From Ziziphus jujuba (Eukaryota; Streptophyta; Magnoliopsida; Rosales; Rhamnaceae): a stretch of 64,000 nt of DNA. The notes beneath the pieces were generated by a model that was given only the letters and a program-made list of their open reading frames with translations, did no database searches and was not told the DNA's origin. Position numbers and translations under genes: made by a program. Shown here piece by piece: positions 1 to 12,969 of this stretch. Location: NCBI RefSeq assembly GCF_031755915.1, contig NC_083383.1, positions 16,109,001-16,173,000 of the forward strand, in the 5' to 3' direction. The first letter of the stretch is position 1, and every line of letters starts with the position of its first letter.

Positions 1-620
1 GTGATCTTGACCTGTATATAACCCGACTCTATCAATTAGTTTGCATCAAAAGTGAATAAAGGCTTGACATTTTACATATTCATAAGAAGTATCATATTTT
101 TCAAAAAATAAAATCAATTATTGGTCAATAAGTTCCTCGTACTCATGGTTCTCACATCCATACTGTTCTTTGATGGATAGGAGAAGGATTACAATTGTTT
201 CAAGTCTATAGCCTTTAAAATTCATTTGTAAGAAACAAACCTTATAACGGTGCCTAGGATAAGTTCTAAGAACCCCAAAAGTGCTACAAAATAAGAAGGT
301 TATTTTACCCCAACAAGATGGGAGCACTGCTAGAACTCCAACTTGTGTTTTTGGAGATGACCCAGTAGTAGGATATAAGCATACAGTTGTTTGGTATAAA
401 GCATCGGTATTCCTACCAGTTTACTTCCTTTGTTAAGCAAAAGCTGTACCCCTCTATGTCCCATTGCTATGCAATGTAGTGCCCTATGGAAATCCCTACC
501 ATCCGAAAGAAAAAAGAAAAGAAAAGACAAGATGCACAGCAGTATAGCACAAACTTTAGGGTAATGCTTCATATCTACAAATGGTGAATCACTATCTTAG
601 CAACTATGATAGGGCAGCAA

Positions 621-736
621 TACCTGTGCACGATGTACTAGACCAAGTATTTATAAAGAAATGTGCAGACTAGATAAATACCTATGCACAATGTACTAGA
701 CCAAGCATTTACAAAGAAATGCGCATACTAGATACC
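621..736. repeat. 58-bp tandem duplication (2 copies)
   Basis: Units 621-678 and 679-736 both run from TACCT(G/A)TGCAC through GTACTAGACCAAG to ACTAGATA, with about eight differences. The units abut directly, so this is a local tandem duplication rather than a dispersed repeat. Confidence 0.8.
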
Positions 737-993
737 ACTTCTAGTACGTTGGTGCAACACAATTAGCTTGTTTGCACAAACATGTAGAAAATACAATCAT
801 TTGTGTGCAACTGGTCACGGGTAATATAAAAATTATTAATTAAACCTTTGCTACAATCAGTAATAGTATTAAGAATCTCGCTGATCCAAAATACTTTGTA
901 AACCAATCATGTCTGGATATTATCTGAAATTCAGAAACAAGTTTTTTGTTTTCATTTTGCCACAATCTCTGGTCGAATAGAAAATATCTTTAA

Positions 994-1211
994 AAGAACA
1001 ACATTGGTTATGGTGACTGTTGGTCAGGATGTTTCAGTGCTGGTAGCACTTGCAGCAGTAATGTTAAATTGGCCTTGGAATACAAAACTTTTTGGATAAG
1101 AAAACAACAATAGTTATGGTGATGTTGATGTTGATGATCATGTTTCAGTGCTAGTAGTGGTTGCAGCAATAATGACAAATTGGCCATGGATACGAATCCT
1201 TTTTTGGTAAG
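994..1211. repeat. ~110-bp imperfect tandem duplication
   Basis: Units about 994-1100 and 1101-1211 share AACAACA.T, GTTATGGTGA, ATGTTTCAGTGCT, TTGCAGCA.TAATG and AAATTGGCC.TGGA.TAC in the same order. The second unit carries a small expansion of GATGTT. No coding function is visible. Confidence 0.75.
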
Positions 1212-1384
1212 ACTATGCTAACATTATTTTGGCTCTTCTTTTTCTTTTTGAAAAAAAAAAAAAAAATTGTTTTCTTCTCATATACAGATGTGTTTTGTTT
1301 TTTTAAAAGCTTAAATAGAAATAAAATACAACAAAACAATCAAACGAGCACTAATTTATTCTTTTCTAGACTTGACTAGAGTAT

Positions 1385-3458
1385 TCAAAATCTTTCTGGC
1401 GAGATTTTGCCAAGGCATGGAAAGCCTATAAGACAAGACCACAATAAAGGCCAAAGCAGTGCAAAAGCTGGCTGGGCATTTGCAATCCTGATTTGTGTAA
1501 GGAGTTTGAGCATATATGATGCGTTTATGATAAAATACAAATAATTTAATCCATCATTGATTAAAAGATATAAAAGAGCTTACATTCTTTGTTCTTTCAA
1601 AGCAATATTTTCTTTCTTGGATTCCCTTTTCATCAGCGTATAGCTGGCTGAGATATGCCTTGCAAAATGAAGCTGCACATACCAAAAGAACAATATATTT
1701 AACATTGATAAAGAAAGCCGAAGTCACCGGGTTTTACACAAACAAAATATTAAGTTCACTTTGAGAATGAAAGCACATGAAGAACAATAGTGGTATGACA
1801 AACATCTTGAAAATTTTAAGTAACAGTAGGAACAAAAGTACAGTTAACTAGAGCCCAACCATATGCATTAAGCAAAAACTGGAAAAACAAGCTCCGTAAA
1901 ATCAATAGTCAGGTTAATGCCTGTATAGACAAAATAGGCATTTCAATGAACAAATTTTTGGAAAGGCTTTAAAATATTTCAGAGCAAAAGGAACCATCTT
2001 CCATATCCAAGTAAATCTATGCATAGGAAAAACAAGAGTGACAAAGAATATTTCAACAATATTTCAACTGGATGTTCAATAAGGTCACAAATCAATTTAT
2101 ATGCATAGCATGCAAGAAATCATTTGGAGACTACAATCTAAACAAAATGTTTAGTTTTGCAACTCGGAATGCATTTATACACACTGAGAATCATTTTAAG
2201 GATAAATTCCAAGTTTGTGTTTATACACAATGATAAATCTACTAAGGATAAAATTTTCATCTAATACAGAAACCCATGAAATTACAGGAAAAATAAGAAT
2301 TGTCAGAGAGAGAAAGAAAGTGTGCATGCCGGCGCAGAACAAGTTTAATTTACTGGTTGAATTAATAATATCAGGAATACTACATTCGCATAGGAATTGC
2401 TACTTAACAATTATACCAAAGAAGTAAAAAAAATCTGGTCAGATACCTGATCACCATCCTTGATGCCATAGTTTCTGATGCATTCATTTTCATGGACTAG
2501 CTTACGACCATAGTAGCACAAGCAGAAATGTCCCCACACGTGTGGCCTTCATGGACCAAAGTTTGATTAAATTTGATTAGTGAAAGTTACTTAATGCTAA
2601 TGACTATAAAAATTCAATTTGAGCTCAGTTTCTATTGCTAAGGAAACAATGAGAAATTGACAAGAAATAATTAACTTTTGAGTTTGAATATTTTCGCCAT
2701 TAAAACATACCAAGAAATTTTTCCAGGTCCCTTCTGCGGCATATGACTAAAGACTGCTTCCACCGCCAGCTTGAGTTCTGCAACGGTGGCTGTCTTTGTA
2801 ACTTTAACATCTGCAACATTAACCACCACAATGCATTTATAATCCTCAGAAATGAGTGATAGAGAAAAAATAAATAAATAGATAAAGCTTAATCAGGCGT
2901 GTAAAACAAAAACAAAATCAGGAAGTGAAAAACAGCGAGTGAATAACAAAATCATCGATCAACCATGATTGATTGCCGAGAAATGGAAAGAAATTATCTT
3001 CAAAGTCCCGTATCTGCAAATTCTTAAAAACCTTCAGGCAATGCCAATATCAAATTCTTTCCATTTTTCTTTCAATTTAATCCTAGTTAAAACCGCAAAC
3101 AACAGCCCAAAAAAAAAAAAAAAAAAAAAGTTTCAATTCCAAGTTCTTCCGTTTCCCTCAAACGTTCTCGGCAGCCAAACATCACAAAACCAACCAAATT
3201 ACAGAAAAAACAAAAGAAGAAGAAATTACCGAAAGAAGAGCCATCGAGTTTGAGAACAGAGAGGTTGATAGGTTCGTCAGGAAGTTTACAATAGGAAGAG
3301 TTTTTCCTAGATAAGCCATCGATGATCAACAAAGGAGACAATGTCAACGTAGTAGATCGGCGAGGCCTTTCTACAGAAACCCTAGGGAGAAGATGATCGT
3401 CATCGTCGATCCTGACCATGGTTTCAACCATAGCTTCAAGGATGGTCGCAGTAAACAT
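1385..3458 (-). CDS. SNRNP25: U11/U12 small nuclear ribonucleoprotein 25 kDa protein (SNRNP25), five exons
   Basis: The family is a ubiquitin-like component of the U11/U12 di-snRNP, which recognises U12-type introns in the nucleus. Proposed exons on the minus strand are 3230-3458, 2711-2810, 2447-2546, 1584-1672 and 1385-1487, all GT-AG, joining in frame to 206 aa. The ubiquitin-like fold starts near residue 64 with INLSVLKLDGSSF, continues over the first splice as DVKVTKTATVAELKLAVE, then WPHVWGHFCLCYYGRKL and NYGIKDGDQ, all family landmarks. The ATG at 3458 is the first in frame; ATGs at 3428 and 3419 are alternatives. Exons 1-4 are secure. Exon 5 is uncertain: it gives a hydrophobic tail ending GKISPERF that I do not recognise in the family, and a further or different 3' exon is possible. 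The 5' UTR contains a GA tract. The neighbour at 5599-12229 has the same strand but is 2.1 kb away. Confidence 0.85.
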
Positions 3459-3484
3459 CAACCCATAGCCTTATACAAGATATG

Positions 3485-3512
3485 GAGAGAGAGAGAGAGA
3501 CAGAGAGAGAGA
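3485..3512. repeat. GA microsatellite in 5' UTR/promoter
   Basis: An imperfect (GA)n run lies about 30 bp upstream of the SNRNP25 start codon; read on the gene strand it is a CT-rich tract, common in plant 5' UTRs. Confidence 0.8.
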
Positions 3513-4387
3513 AACCACAGAGAGAATTAGATTCTTAAGACAGAAGAACACGCACTTGCATTGGGATGGAATTTGAGGAAAAAAAAGAGAAGGTTTGGCT
3601 TTTTGGAGGAAGAGGCTGCTTTTTGGAACTTCTGTCGGAGGCAATTCCCCTGAAAAAAAGACAAAACAAAATAAGAAAAAACAAAGAGAGAGAAAATGAA
3701 ACAGAAAGAAAATTATTTGTTTTTTACTTTTTTTTTTCTTTTTCTTTTTCCCTCTCTTTTGTTTTCTTAAACTATTTTTGTTGTTATTATTATTATTATT
3801 ATTTTTTATTTTTTATTTTCTTAAAATATTAAGGCGGTAACCGCCAACACACGCCATTCTATAACTGCCCAAATCACTTTGCTTTAAAGCTGTATTATTA
3901 ACAATTAAAAATAAATATAAAATAACTGTTTTGTTTTATAATAATTGTTATTTCATTTTGAATCTTTACGCGACCAGTTGTCGTTTCAGATTATTTTTGG
4001 AAAATATTTGGTTCCTAAAAACAACTCATTTAAATGTTATATACTTTTTGAATTCCTTTTTTGATTTTTTGGAGGTTATTAAAGAAATCTATTTCCAAAG
4101 TCTAACTACATATTAACTGTTGTAACAGAATATTTTGATCCTGAAGTATACGAGTTACTTAAGCTCTATCTTTTGGTTTAAGGAAAAAAAATAAAAAATA
4201 AAAAAGTAAAATACTGATTTAGAGAGCTCTTTTGATTACTTTTATTTCTGGAAGGCATCCCTTCCAGTATACTAGAGCATATTAATTTTTTTGTCTTAAC
4301 AAAAATAAAAATAAAAAATTAAAATTTTCGTTTCATTTCATCTTTCTTTCCATTGTTTTTTAAAATTTTTATTTTTCTTCTCAAATT

Positions 4388-4580
4388 TAATAATAATGTT
4401 ACATGTATAGAATGTTTATTAAATATAATTATTAAATAATATATATTAAAATATTATTAATTGATATATTTATATAATTTAATTATATATTAATAAACTA
4501 AAATAAAATAAATATTATTATATGATCTGACATATCATTTAATAAATATTTTATTAACTTCAGTATTATTACAGAGTAAT
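4388..4580. mobile_element. AT-rich MITE-like inverted repeat
   Basis: The left end TTAATAATAATGTTACATG...AGAATGTTTATTAAAT is matched, reverse-complemented, by the right end ATTTAATAAATATTTTATT...CAGTATTATTACAG. The interior is almost pure A/T. The size (about 190 bp) and terminal inverted repeats fit a MITE, but the target duplication is not clear in such AT-rich sequence. Confidence 0.45.
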
Positions 4581-5039
4581 GCCATTCAAATTTTCCTTTT
4601 TTCTTTTGATGGAATGCCAAATCCAATCCAATCTTCTTCAAACTAAAAAAATCAACATGAAGCAATACTCTTGAAAAAAAAAGAAAAAAAAATGATGTAC
4701 TAATAATTTAAATAGATGAAATTAAAAATAATCAACTAGATAAAAAAAAAAAAGTGTAAAAGTAATTTGAATTTATTACCGGAAACTTTATTTGTCCAAA
4801 TAAGATCATTCGACCTCCACCAAAGTAAGCAAGCATTTTTTTGAAAAAATAGAAAAATACACAATGAAATTTGATCTTCTTGAGATGCAACTTGTTTACT
4901 TTGGCTGTATTTCATTTGGTTTATTTGAGGTCCCTTTAAAATTAAAAATTAAAAAAAAAAAAAAAAAGGCTCACTCCCCAACCTTATTACCACCGACAGA
5001 AGAAGAGATCAAAGAGAAGAAAATAGTTACAAATTTGAA

Positions 5040-5160
5040 ATAATGCTACAAACACCAATATTTCTTTTTAAATTTATATTAATTTTTCAACCATTAAAAT
5101 AATGTCACAAAAGTCGATAAATAACTCAATAAGCAAATGATATAGCATTACTCATAAATT
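5040..5160. mobile_element. Short MITE-like inverted repeat
   Basis: The left end TAATGCTACAAACACC is echoed in inverted orientation by the right end ATGATATAGCATTACTC, about 120 bp apart. It may be related to the AT-rich element at 4388-4580, whose right flank also reads GAGTAATGCC. Alignment of more copies would be needed to fix the ends. Confidence 0.35.
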
Positions 5161-5598
5161 CGTTAATGGGAATTGAAAAAATAAATAAATAAATAAATAT
5201 TTAACAAGAATCATGATATTAACATGTTAATTTTTTATTTCTTTCTATATTTTAGTAAATGATTCTAACAACCAACAGTTAATAGTATAGCATTCCATGT
5301 CAATGGCATTCTAAAGGACCAAAAATCCATTGGCCAAATGGAGAATAACATGTATAACGCAATAATTGGCTTTGCAACTACCTGACGATTAGAAGTAAAA
5401 CAGAGACAAAGAAGCAGGCCTGCATGCCCTGCAAAAGTAGGGCAAGCAATGTCTCTCCTTGAGCAGAAATCTTCTGTCTTAATAGGGATCATCAACTTTC
5501 AAGAACCCCTAAAAGTAACTTGCCAATTAAAATTGGAAGGAAAAACAATGGCCGCAACACATAATCTCTGACGAAAAAAATTAACCATGCTCAAGAAT

Positions 5599-8500
5599 TC
5601 AATGCCCTGTGAGCTTATAGTACGCATACAACCCGGAGCCGAGGAAACCAAGAATTTGACCAACAACATTCAGCTACAAAACAAACGGCATGGCATTATG
5701 TCACAACGGTGGAACAGAAAACGTGGATGTGATTTTTAACTTCAATTGAACCTTCAAGATGAGAGCAGATATAGGAGAAGAGTTTACACTCACAATGTCA
5801 AAGGGAAGCCCACCAAACAGTAACCAGCCAAATCCAATGGTAAAAAAATCCTACCACACCACAATACCCAAAAAGTTCAAGAATGTTAACACAAAGGATT
5901 TTGTCCAAGGACGGACTTTGAGATTGGCAAGTAATTTTACATAGAGCAAAGTGTATAAGCAGCATATATGATATATGAATTGAATTAGCATACAGGCATG
6001 GAACACATGGTGTCTTGTAAAAGTCTTATGGTCAACCGAGACATACTCTCAACAAAAATCTAATTTTCTGTTCAGACCTAATGTTACATAAATAGGATCA
6101 TTAGGAGTTGTTACATCTTTTACTCTCAATTTTCATTTATTTTCTTTCTTCATAGCTAATATGGAATTTAACAACATATATGTTTCAAAAACAGAGACAC
6201 ACACAAAAAATGATGATAACATCATTTAACCATCTTCCATTTTTGCATCATACGTTTATCACACACATGTAGGAGTGCTTATATTTCATTTAACATAGGC
6301 CAGACAACTCATTGATTTTAAATAACGAGCATATAAGCTGATGAACATGCGACACAACCATTTCTCCCAAAAGTGGCAAAATGTCAGATAATGTTCCTGC
6401 ATCATTCTTCCTCACCTAGAGAAATTCTCCCTCAATTGATGTAGAATTGGCCCAATCATTGATCCCAACGGTTGCAACTACTGTGGGGGCTCAATCAACT
6501 CCATCTATATAACCTACTCAAAAGCACACTCTTTAGGGTAAATCCCAATAATGGCTGGACGTTACAAACTTTTGTTGGACCCTCTTTAGGAACCCAACAT
6601 AGGCCCACACTCATGTTCAATAGAGCTCCTAGAACAGATCTTTTTCCTTACAAAATGATCATAAATGACTGCAAAGTCTGTCTGTCTCTCTCTCTCTCAA
6701 AATCTTTCTATTTAAACATGCTAGATAACTCATTTAGGCAGCAAAAACTGATGCCTTGATCCTTACTACTTCTTGCAGCGAAAACGATCATCACTCATAA
6801 GGACTCAATTTATTTAGCCACATGATTAAGTTAAAGACTGAAAATCAGGACAAGATGAACAACAGAAAAGTCATTATAAGCTAACAAATTCATTTTAGAT
6901 TCAATAGTTTAAAATTTGTTGCAAAAGACATGAAGATACAAAATAGCTGGCAGACAAACCTTCAAATTACCACAGATTGTCTGTGTCACTGCTGAGTTTA
7001 GCGTCGTATTTAGGAATATACAGTAGTTCAAGAAGAAAGCCAGTATACAGGAACAAAGCAACACAGCCTGACAAAAGAGAGGCAAGAACAGTGCATTACG
7101 AATGTCAAAATTTTGAATACATGTATATATTATAATTATTTACAATGCAGTACAGAAAGGAATAAAAAATACTCCCCAAAAAAAAAAAAAAAAAAGGGCA
7201 TAAACAAGCTTTGATAACTCAGCAACATTCGACGATTCATGAGATGCCAGTAGTAACATAACAAAGAAGTAAAGCCGCTCCTACTGCCGTACCTTGAAAT
7301 TACTTACTGAATAGAACTTGTTTTCTTTTTCTTCTTTTTTTTTTTCAAATTTTTAATTTTTAATTTTTTTTTTTATGTTTTTATTTTTTTAAATAAGAAA
7401 GATAGAAAAGAAAAGAAAATTGAACAGATACCACTGAACCCGATGATTTACATTTACACGTTCAAAGACACAATTGTCACCATTTTTAAGGAAAACATAT
7501 AAAGTATGCACACATATGATGGCACAGAAACAGATATGGAGAGAGATTCAAGTAATTTCAAGGGTAGATTCAACAATGTAATATAACAAAGAACATTTCA
7601 GAAGCTGTCAGACAAATTTCCAAGCCTGAATCAACAATTAAATTTAAAGAGATCAATCCTGTAGTAAACTGGAAGTACCATAAAACCAGGTGAAAGCAGA
7701 TAAGGAAAATTGATTGTCCTCTTCAAGTCACCACAAATAAAAGTCCAGAACAGCAAAATTGGTCCGCATACAATTCCTATTTACAAAGGGAAAAGTTAAA
7801 TTGCATGTAACATAAGGTTTTATTATGGAGAAACAATCAATCCTCCTTCCCCCCCAGCAAAGAAAAGAAAATGCAGAGTCATGAATTAAGCTAGGATCTG
7901 TAAACTTACCATTGCACCACATAAGGCCAAAGCTATTAAGACCACTGGTTTTCCCTGAGAAACAGAAACTTTTAGTGTATATTTTAAAAAGATGATAAAA
8001 GCTAGTAAAGCTAAGTAAGAAACAGTACCAATACGGGCTATCATTGCAAGATATATTGCAGTAGCGATGTTGGATAAGAGAACAACAGTATACCCATAGG
8101 CTTCAAATGACAAGTCTCGAGCGCCAGCAATAAATGCACCAAGAACAATCAATCCAACACTGATAACAGCCTTAAAAATTTCAGTTCAATGACAAAATCA
8201 GGAATATGGTCTATTAAGTTTCATATAACTATAATAAGTAACAAATAACAGAAAACATAATCATGATTATTTGTAAACTATCAAATTGAACATTTAATCG
8301 CTAGAGTGCCTACAAACTCAAAATTTTCAACAGGAAAAAATAAGAAAAAAAAAAAAAAAAAAAACTATGGGCTCTAATTGGTGATGGCAAAAAGGATTTT
8401 GTAACTAGCATTTATCCATAAATCTTTAGAACAAGAAGTTTACTCATCAGAATTATGCTAGTGAAAGGAATTTATATATTAAATAACAGTGGACAAAAAA

Positions 8501-11500
8501 GTCATCTAATGAAAATTAAGCATTAAATTTGGTTGCAAACCCTTTTACCAGAGAAAAAAAACCAACTGGCTCAACTAACAAAAAGGGGGCAGGCAGTTTC
8601 CAGATTTTGTACATTAAAGCAAAATTCTGGAACTTATGTTCTTGGATTGCCAAAACGCAATTAGGAAGGCCAATACCATAATGTCCTCGGAGCATAACTT
8701 TGTCTACTCCTCTTCAAATATAGTGTAAGAGTATTATATTACAGAATACCTCTGGGTTAGATTTCGATTGATCAAAGAAACAAAAAGCACCAAAAATTAA
8801 TAAATAAATAAATAAAAACAAAAACGAAAAGAGATTTGTTGTCAATGACACTATAAAAGTGAAAATCAGGAAACCGTGTTGATACTTTAGAGAAGATATT
8901 GTATGTCTTTACACTCTTTACCATAGGATCTAGCATATCATATGTTTTATGCAAAACTAATCAACATCCCATCTGTTTTCCAAGCTTTGCTATACGTACT
9001 TTTGCATTTTCAGATATTACAAATCCCGCTTAACTAAATTTCATTTTTGTTGAAAATGTCTTCCTTTCCTTACACTTCTTTTTTATTTTTTTTAATAAAT
9101 TTTCACATATAAATTTCATGAAGAGAATGTGAGAAATATAGTTGTACTTCAATTGGTTATGTATACATGAAAAAGTGAAAATCTATTTGTGAAAAATTCA
9201 AAAAAGAAAAAAAAAAAAAATAAAAGTATAGAAGGGAGGACATTTGCAAGAAATACGATCTTTAAGGGGGAGGTCTCTATCAGCATATAGGCAAAACTTG
9301 CATATACATGTGAGGTTAACGTAATTTTCCTTTTTTCAAAAGAAGAAACTATTGAATTACAATCATGCACAAAAATATAAAAATTTCACCTACAATGAAC
9401 AAGAAAAAAGAAAGTTCTATTGGAAGTCTCCATAACCTTCATGTAAGTCCATATGCACAATCAAGAGGAAAACTGGTTATTTCTATTAAGGGATGTTTGG
9501 TAAAAGGGAAAGTATTGAAGGAAACTGATTCTTGGGAATGAGTTTCTTGGGATTCAATTTCCTGAGAATGAGTTTTCTTGGGATTCTTTTTATAGTTTTT
9601 GGTTAATTATAGAAGAAAATAGGACTTACAAGTAATTAAATAAATTTATATATTAAAAATAAAGGATAAATTGTATTTAAAAAAATACGTAAAATCTGTT
9701 TCTCAAAAAATTTTAGAATGACACCTCTTCAGTAGGTTCCACTTTCCCTGTCAATTTCCCACACCATGAGATTTATTTTCCACTGGGGCCCACAAATTCC
9801 TTCTCTTAAAAATTATCCAAACAAGAAAAAATTTCATTTTCCTAGGAAATTTTAAATTCCCACTAACTTTACCACTACCCAAACAACCCATTAAAGAATA
9901 TTCAAAATCAGCATATACAAGATCGAATAACAGAACATTTACCTTCCTACAATAGGAGATGTATATCTCTGCCCAGCCAAAATGAACTCCATTATCATAG
10001 TGAATACTACTGTTGTCCTCCTAAGGGTGGTGTACATCGGAACATTTACTCCACGGACAGACTCCATAGTGACTAGCTTTCATATAGAAATTAAGTAATG
10101 GGTAGAAATTAAGTAAACCGATATTTATAAATTATTCCCCAAAGAACAGCACCAAATAGTATGTAATAACATGCATACCATGTAAAGCAAATAGGATCCT
10201 GAAAGAGGAAGCGTGTGCCTCACTGTCCTTAATGGTACAAATGAATTATCAGAAGTTGTCAAAGGTTCAATCGCTGTGAATGAAATTAACTTCCAGCATC
10301 TCAAAACATAGAGAAAACAGCATGAACATATCATCTGCAGTGGCATTCAAATTGCAGGTCTCAGTGGACATTATACATGAAATACAAGTAAAAGAGGAGC
10401 AACTAAATTTGAACAACACAAAAGACCAGTTACAGAAAATATCATCATTGCAGAACCCCAAGAAAGAAGAAAGCAGTGGCATCATATACACTAGATATGT
10501 GAAGAGGGATTACCCAGAAGACTGAAGATTTATTTATTTATTTTTCTTTTAGAAATATAAGATTCATTCATTCATCATGCTTTACATCAACGGTTGAAGC
10601 ACAAGGAACTTAACAATGGAAAACATAATCCTTAATTACAATGGACTGAACTTTGCAAGAAACAAGCAGGTTTTAAGTTTACCTGAAAGAGTGTGATGAC
10701 ATTTGCACATGGGAAGTTATAAGAAGAAAGTGCTGCCTTGTTGAACATAACCAATAGCACTGCAGAATAGATGGAAAATATATAAGTAGCTTTGAGAAAA
10801 ATAAAAATAAAAAATAAGTGTTTTCCCTTTGCTTGGGCTTCGGGGATGTTAAATACAGAGGTGCATGCAACGACAATACATACATTAAAATAAATAATTA
10901 TGAGAGAGAAGGAGAAAAAAAGTAATAGTTCCTTTGAAAAAAAAAATAATAAAAAATGAAGTATACTTATATGTCTCCATACACTCAATGGTCAACTCCT
11001 TATATCCTTAAATGGAAAGCACCAAAGAACAGTCATCCCAAAAAATTCAAGTATAATAGGAAGAATACTGCAGCATGCACATTAAAAAAAGTAGGAACAG
11101 GGAAATCTATATGCATAGGAGTTTAGGGAGAATGCAGAATAAGTCCAGATTACTTCATAGTAACCTAAAGTCTTAAACAACCACTTTTAAATTAACCTAA
11201 TGATGTCCATTGCAGCTGACCTAAATTGATTCAGAAACATCAAGAAGTTCTTGTACTATGGAATGATGTCAGGCCTCAATGTGAAGGACGTTAAACATCG
11301 CCAGTAGGATATTTCTCTCAATGGTACATGAAACATTATGATTTTGGCCGAGTGCAACAGAGTTAATTAGTTCATCAGTTACACTGACTACCACCTTTAT
11401 TCTTCCCGGCAATTCAATTGACCAAATAAAAGCGCAGTGTCTGTACTTTTATGAAAACAAATATCATAAATACTCTTAAAATGCAAAAGTGGATTGGAAC

Positions 11501-12229
11501 AGTGTCCTAACAAGAAGGGTGACAGGGTTTTCAGAAGACTTGAAGAATGGAACAATGCTTCAAGTTTACGACATAATCGAGCTTTATCTGCACAAACAAA
11601 TCGAAATCACATTTTCTTTGGACGACTCAAGAAAACTTGAAATTCCTGTCATGGAGAGCACAATCTCCATTTCATTTGAATTACATTTTGAATTGTAAAT
11701 TAGTTCAAAAAATCTTGTCCATGGCCAAATGAAATCAACCACTAAAAACATCAAATATACAAAAATAAATAAATAAAGACTCTTACAATTACAATCCGGA
11801 AGCCAAAATTGACAACGCGAACCAGACCAGACTTTTGGAATTCAAACGTGAAACGAAACCGATCCAAAACACATAAATGATATCGCAAAATGAAGCAAGC
11901 AAGCAAGAAAGGCTCACCGATTAAGTAACAAAACTCCCAAATTCAGCCCCAAGAAGAAACTAAAATTCACAAAGATTATCAAGCAAGAAAATGGAAATAT
12001 CGCTTTCTTTTGAATTTTTTTCAACCATTAATTCTCTCTCTATCTCTCTCTATAAAAAGCAATAATAATTTATACCTGCACAAGCCATGTAAGAGACAGC
12101 AGCATATGCTCCTCGTTTGGTCATGGAGGACCCTTTGAAGATTTTCTCTTCGCTCTTGAGAAGCCTCTCCGTCTCCTCGTCGGCCGGAGGATCGGATATC
12201 GGCAGCACAGGATTCTTGCCGGAAGACAT
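5599..12229 (-). CDS. UGNT1: UDP-GlcNAc transporter UGNT1-like (nucleotide-sugar/triose-phosphate translocator family), ten exons
   Basis: This is a multi-pass Golgi/ER-type membrane transporter of the NST/TPT superfamily; Arabidopsis UGNT1 exchanges UDP-N-acetylglucosamine. Exons (minus strand) are 12076-12229, 10683-10759, 10179-10334, 9943-10076, 8029-8159, 7910-7954, 7679-7776, 6960-7067, 5794-5850 and 5599-5673. All junctions are GT-AG, phases agree, and the product is 344 aa, close to the family length. Landmarks in order are MTKRGAYAAVSYMACA, LLVMFNKAALSSYNFPCAN, SVRGVNVPMYTTLRRTTV, GARDLSFEAYGYTVVLLSN, SGLNSFGLMWCNG, LNYCIFLNTTLNSAVTQTIC, GWLLFGGLPFDI and a short tail ending YYKLTGH. 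The start is the first in-frame ATG; upstream frame is open but has no ATG. Introns are long and carry poly-A runs and a Tourist-like MITE (9489-9890). No inactivating change is seen, so the gene looks functional. UDP-GlcNAc specificity is inferred from family resemblance only. Confidence 0.93.
9489..9890. mobile_element. Tourist-like MITE in UGNT1 intron 4
   Basis: The terminal inverted repeats are AGGGATGTTTGG on the left and TGGGTTGTTTGG read inward from the right. They are flanked on both sides by TTA (9486-9488 and 9891-9893), the target duplication typical of PIF/Harbinger-derived MITEs. The element is 402 bp and non-coding. It lies wholly inside the intron between exons 4 and 5 of the UGNT1-like gene, away from the splice sites. 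Confidence 0.75.
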
Positions 12230-12950
12230 CTCTGAGAACAGGCTTTCTCTCTTTTTTCTCGCCGTGGTTGCGTCTTTTTTGATCGGAGAGTTGAACGTTG
12301 GGGGAAAATGAAACAACGTAAGGTTTAAATCGCCAGGCGATTAAACTCAATTCAAAAAATAGTCAATAACTCGGTGAGTGGGCAATATAGCCGATTCTTC
12401 TACTTCTGTTAGTCGGGTCGGATCGGATTTGAACACTAGAGGTTTGTACGTTTGTAATTTGGATAACGGTTCGTCGGGCTTGTTGTGGAGCACCTTTTTC
12501 CGAGTTGAGATTGGGTGAGTCGGGACCCCGGATGGCTGAGTTAGTGGCTATATGGATTCGGAGACTTTTTTTTCCTTGAGTTTCCTGGTCAATTGGGATG
12601 TAAATGGGAATTGACCCGGTCATGGTGTTGGATGGTATGCCGTTGTAATGGTGTAGGAAGCGTTATGGCAATACGCCCGAATTCTTCACGTGCTATGTCA
12701 ATGTCTTTTAAATGGAAATAAAAAAAAAAAAAAATATGTTGACTAAACAAATATAAACAAAAATAAAGAATAATAATACAAATAGAAAAGAAATTAAACG
12801 AGGAGAAATTACAAAAAATAATGGTATTAATCAATGACCTAATGGCACTCACATATGTTACAAGAATTATATATTTGTACATGAATAAGAATCAATATAG
12901 AGTTTCATAATCTGACGATGGGCATTTATATTCGTAACACTTCTCTTTAA
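12230..12950. other. Upstream region of the UGNT1-like gene
   Basis: The stretch just above 12229 is the presumed 5' UTR and promoter of the minus-strand transporter gene. It is less AT-rich than its surroundings and has no obvious TATA box. Farther out it becomes A-rich with no gene. Confidence 0.5.
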
Positions 12951-12969
12951 ATATCCATTATATATGCAA

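Larger units (their letters stand above)
1..1384. other. Intergenic region downstream of the U11/U12-25K gene
   Basis: No intact gene is visible. The stretch holds two local tandem duplications (listed separately), poly-A/T runs near 1250-1265, and a possible ankyrin-like relic on the minus strand around 390-520. The 3' UTR of the minus-strand gene at 1385-3458 presumably lies in the upper part, but no polyadenylation signal stood out. Confidence 0.5.
3513..5598. other. Intergenic region between SNRNP25 and the UGNT1-like gene
   Basis: AT-rich DNA with poly-A/T and ATT runs (3730-3830, 4180-4210, 4950-4968). No gene is supported. It contains two AT-rich MITE-like inverted repeats, listed separately. 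The promoter of the minus-strand SNRNP25 gene must lie at the low end and the 3' UTR of the UGNT1-like gene at the high end. Confidence 0.6.

Noticed and set aside
12021..12350. 109-codon minus frame overlapping UGNT1 exon 1
   Set aside because: Shadow frame; the real exon is in another frame and matches the transporter family.
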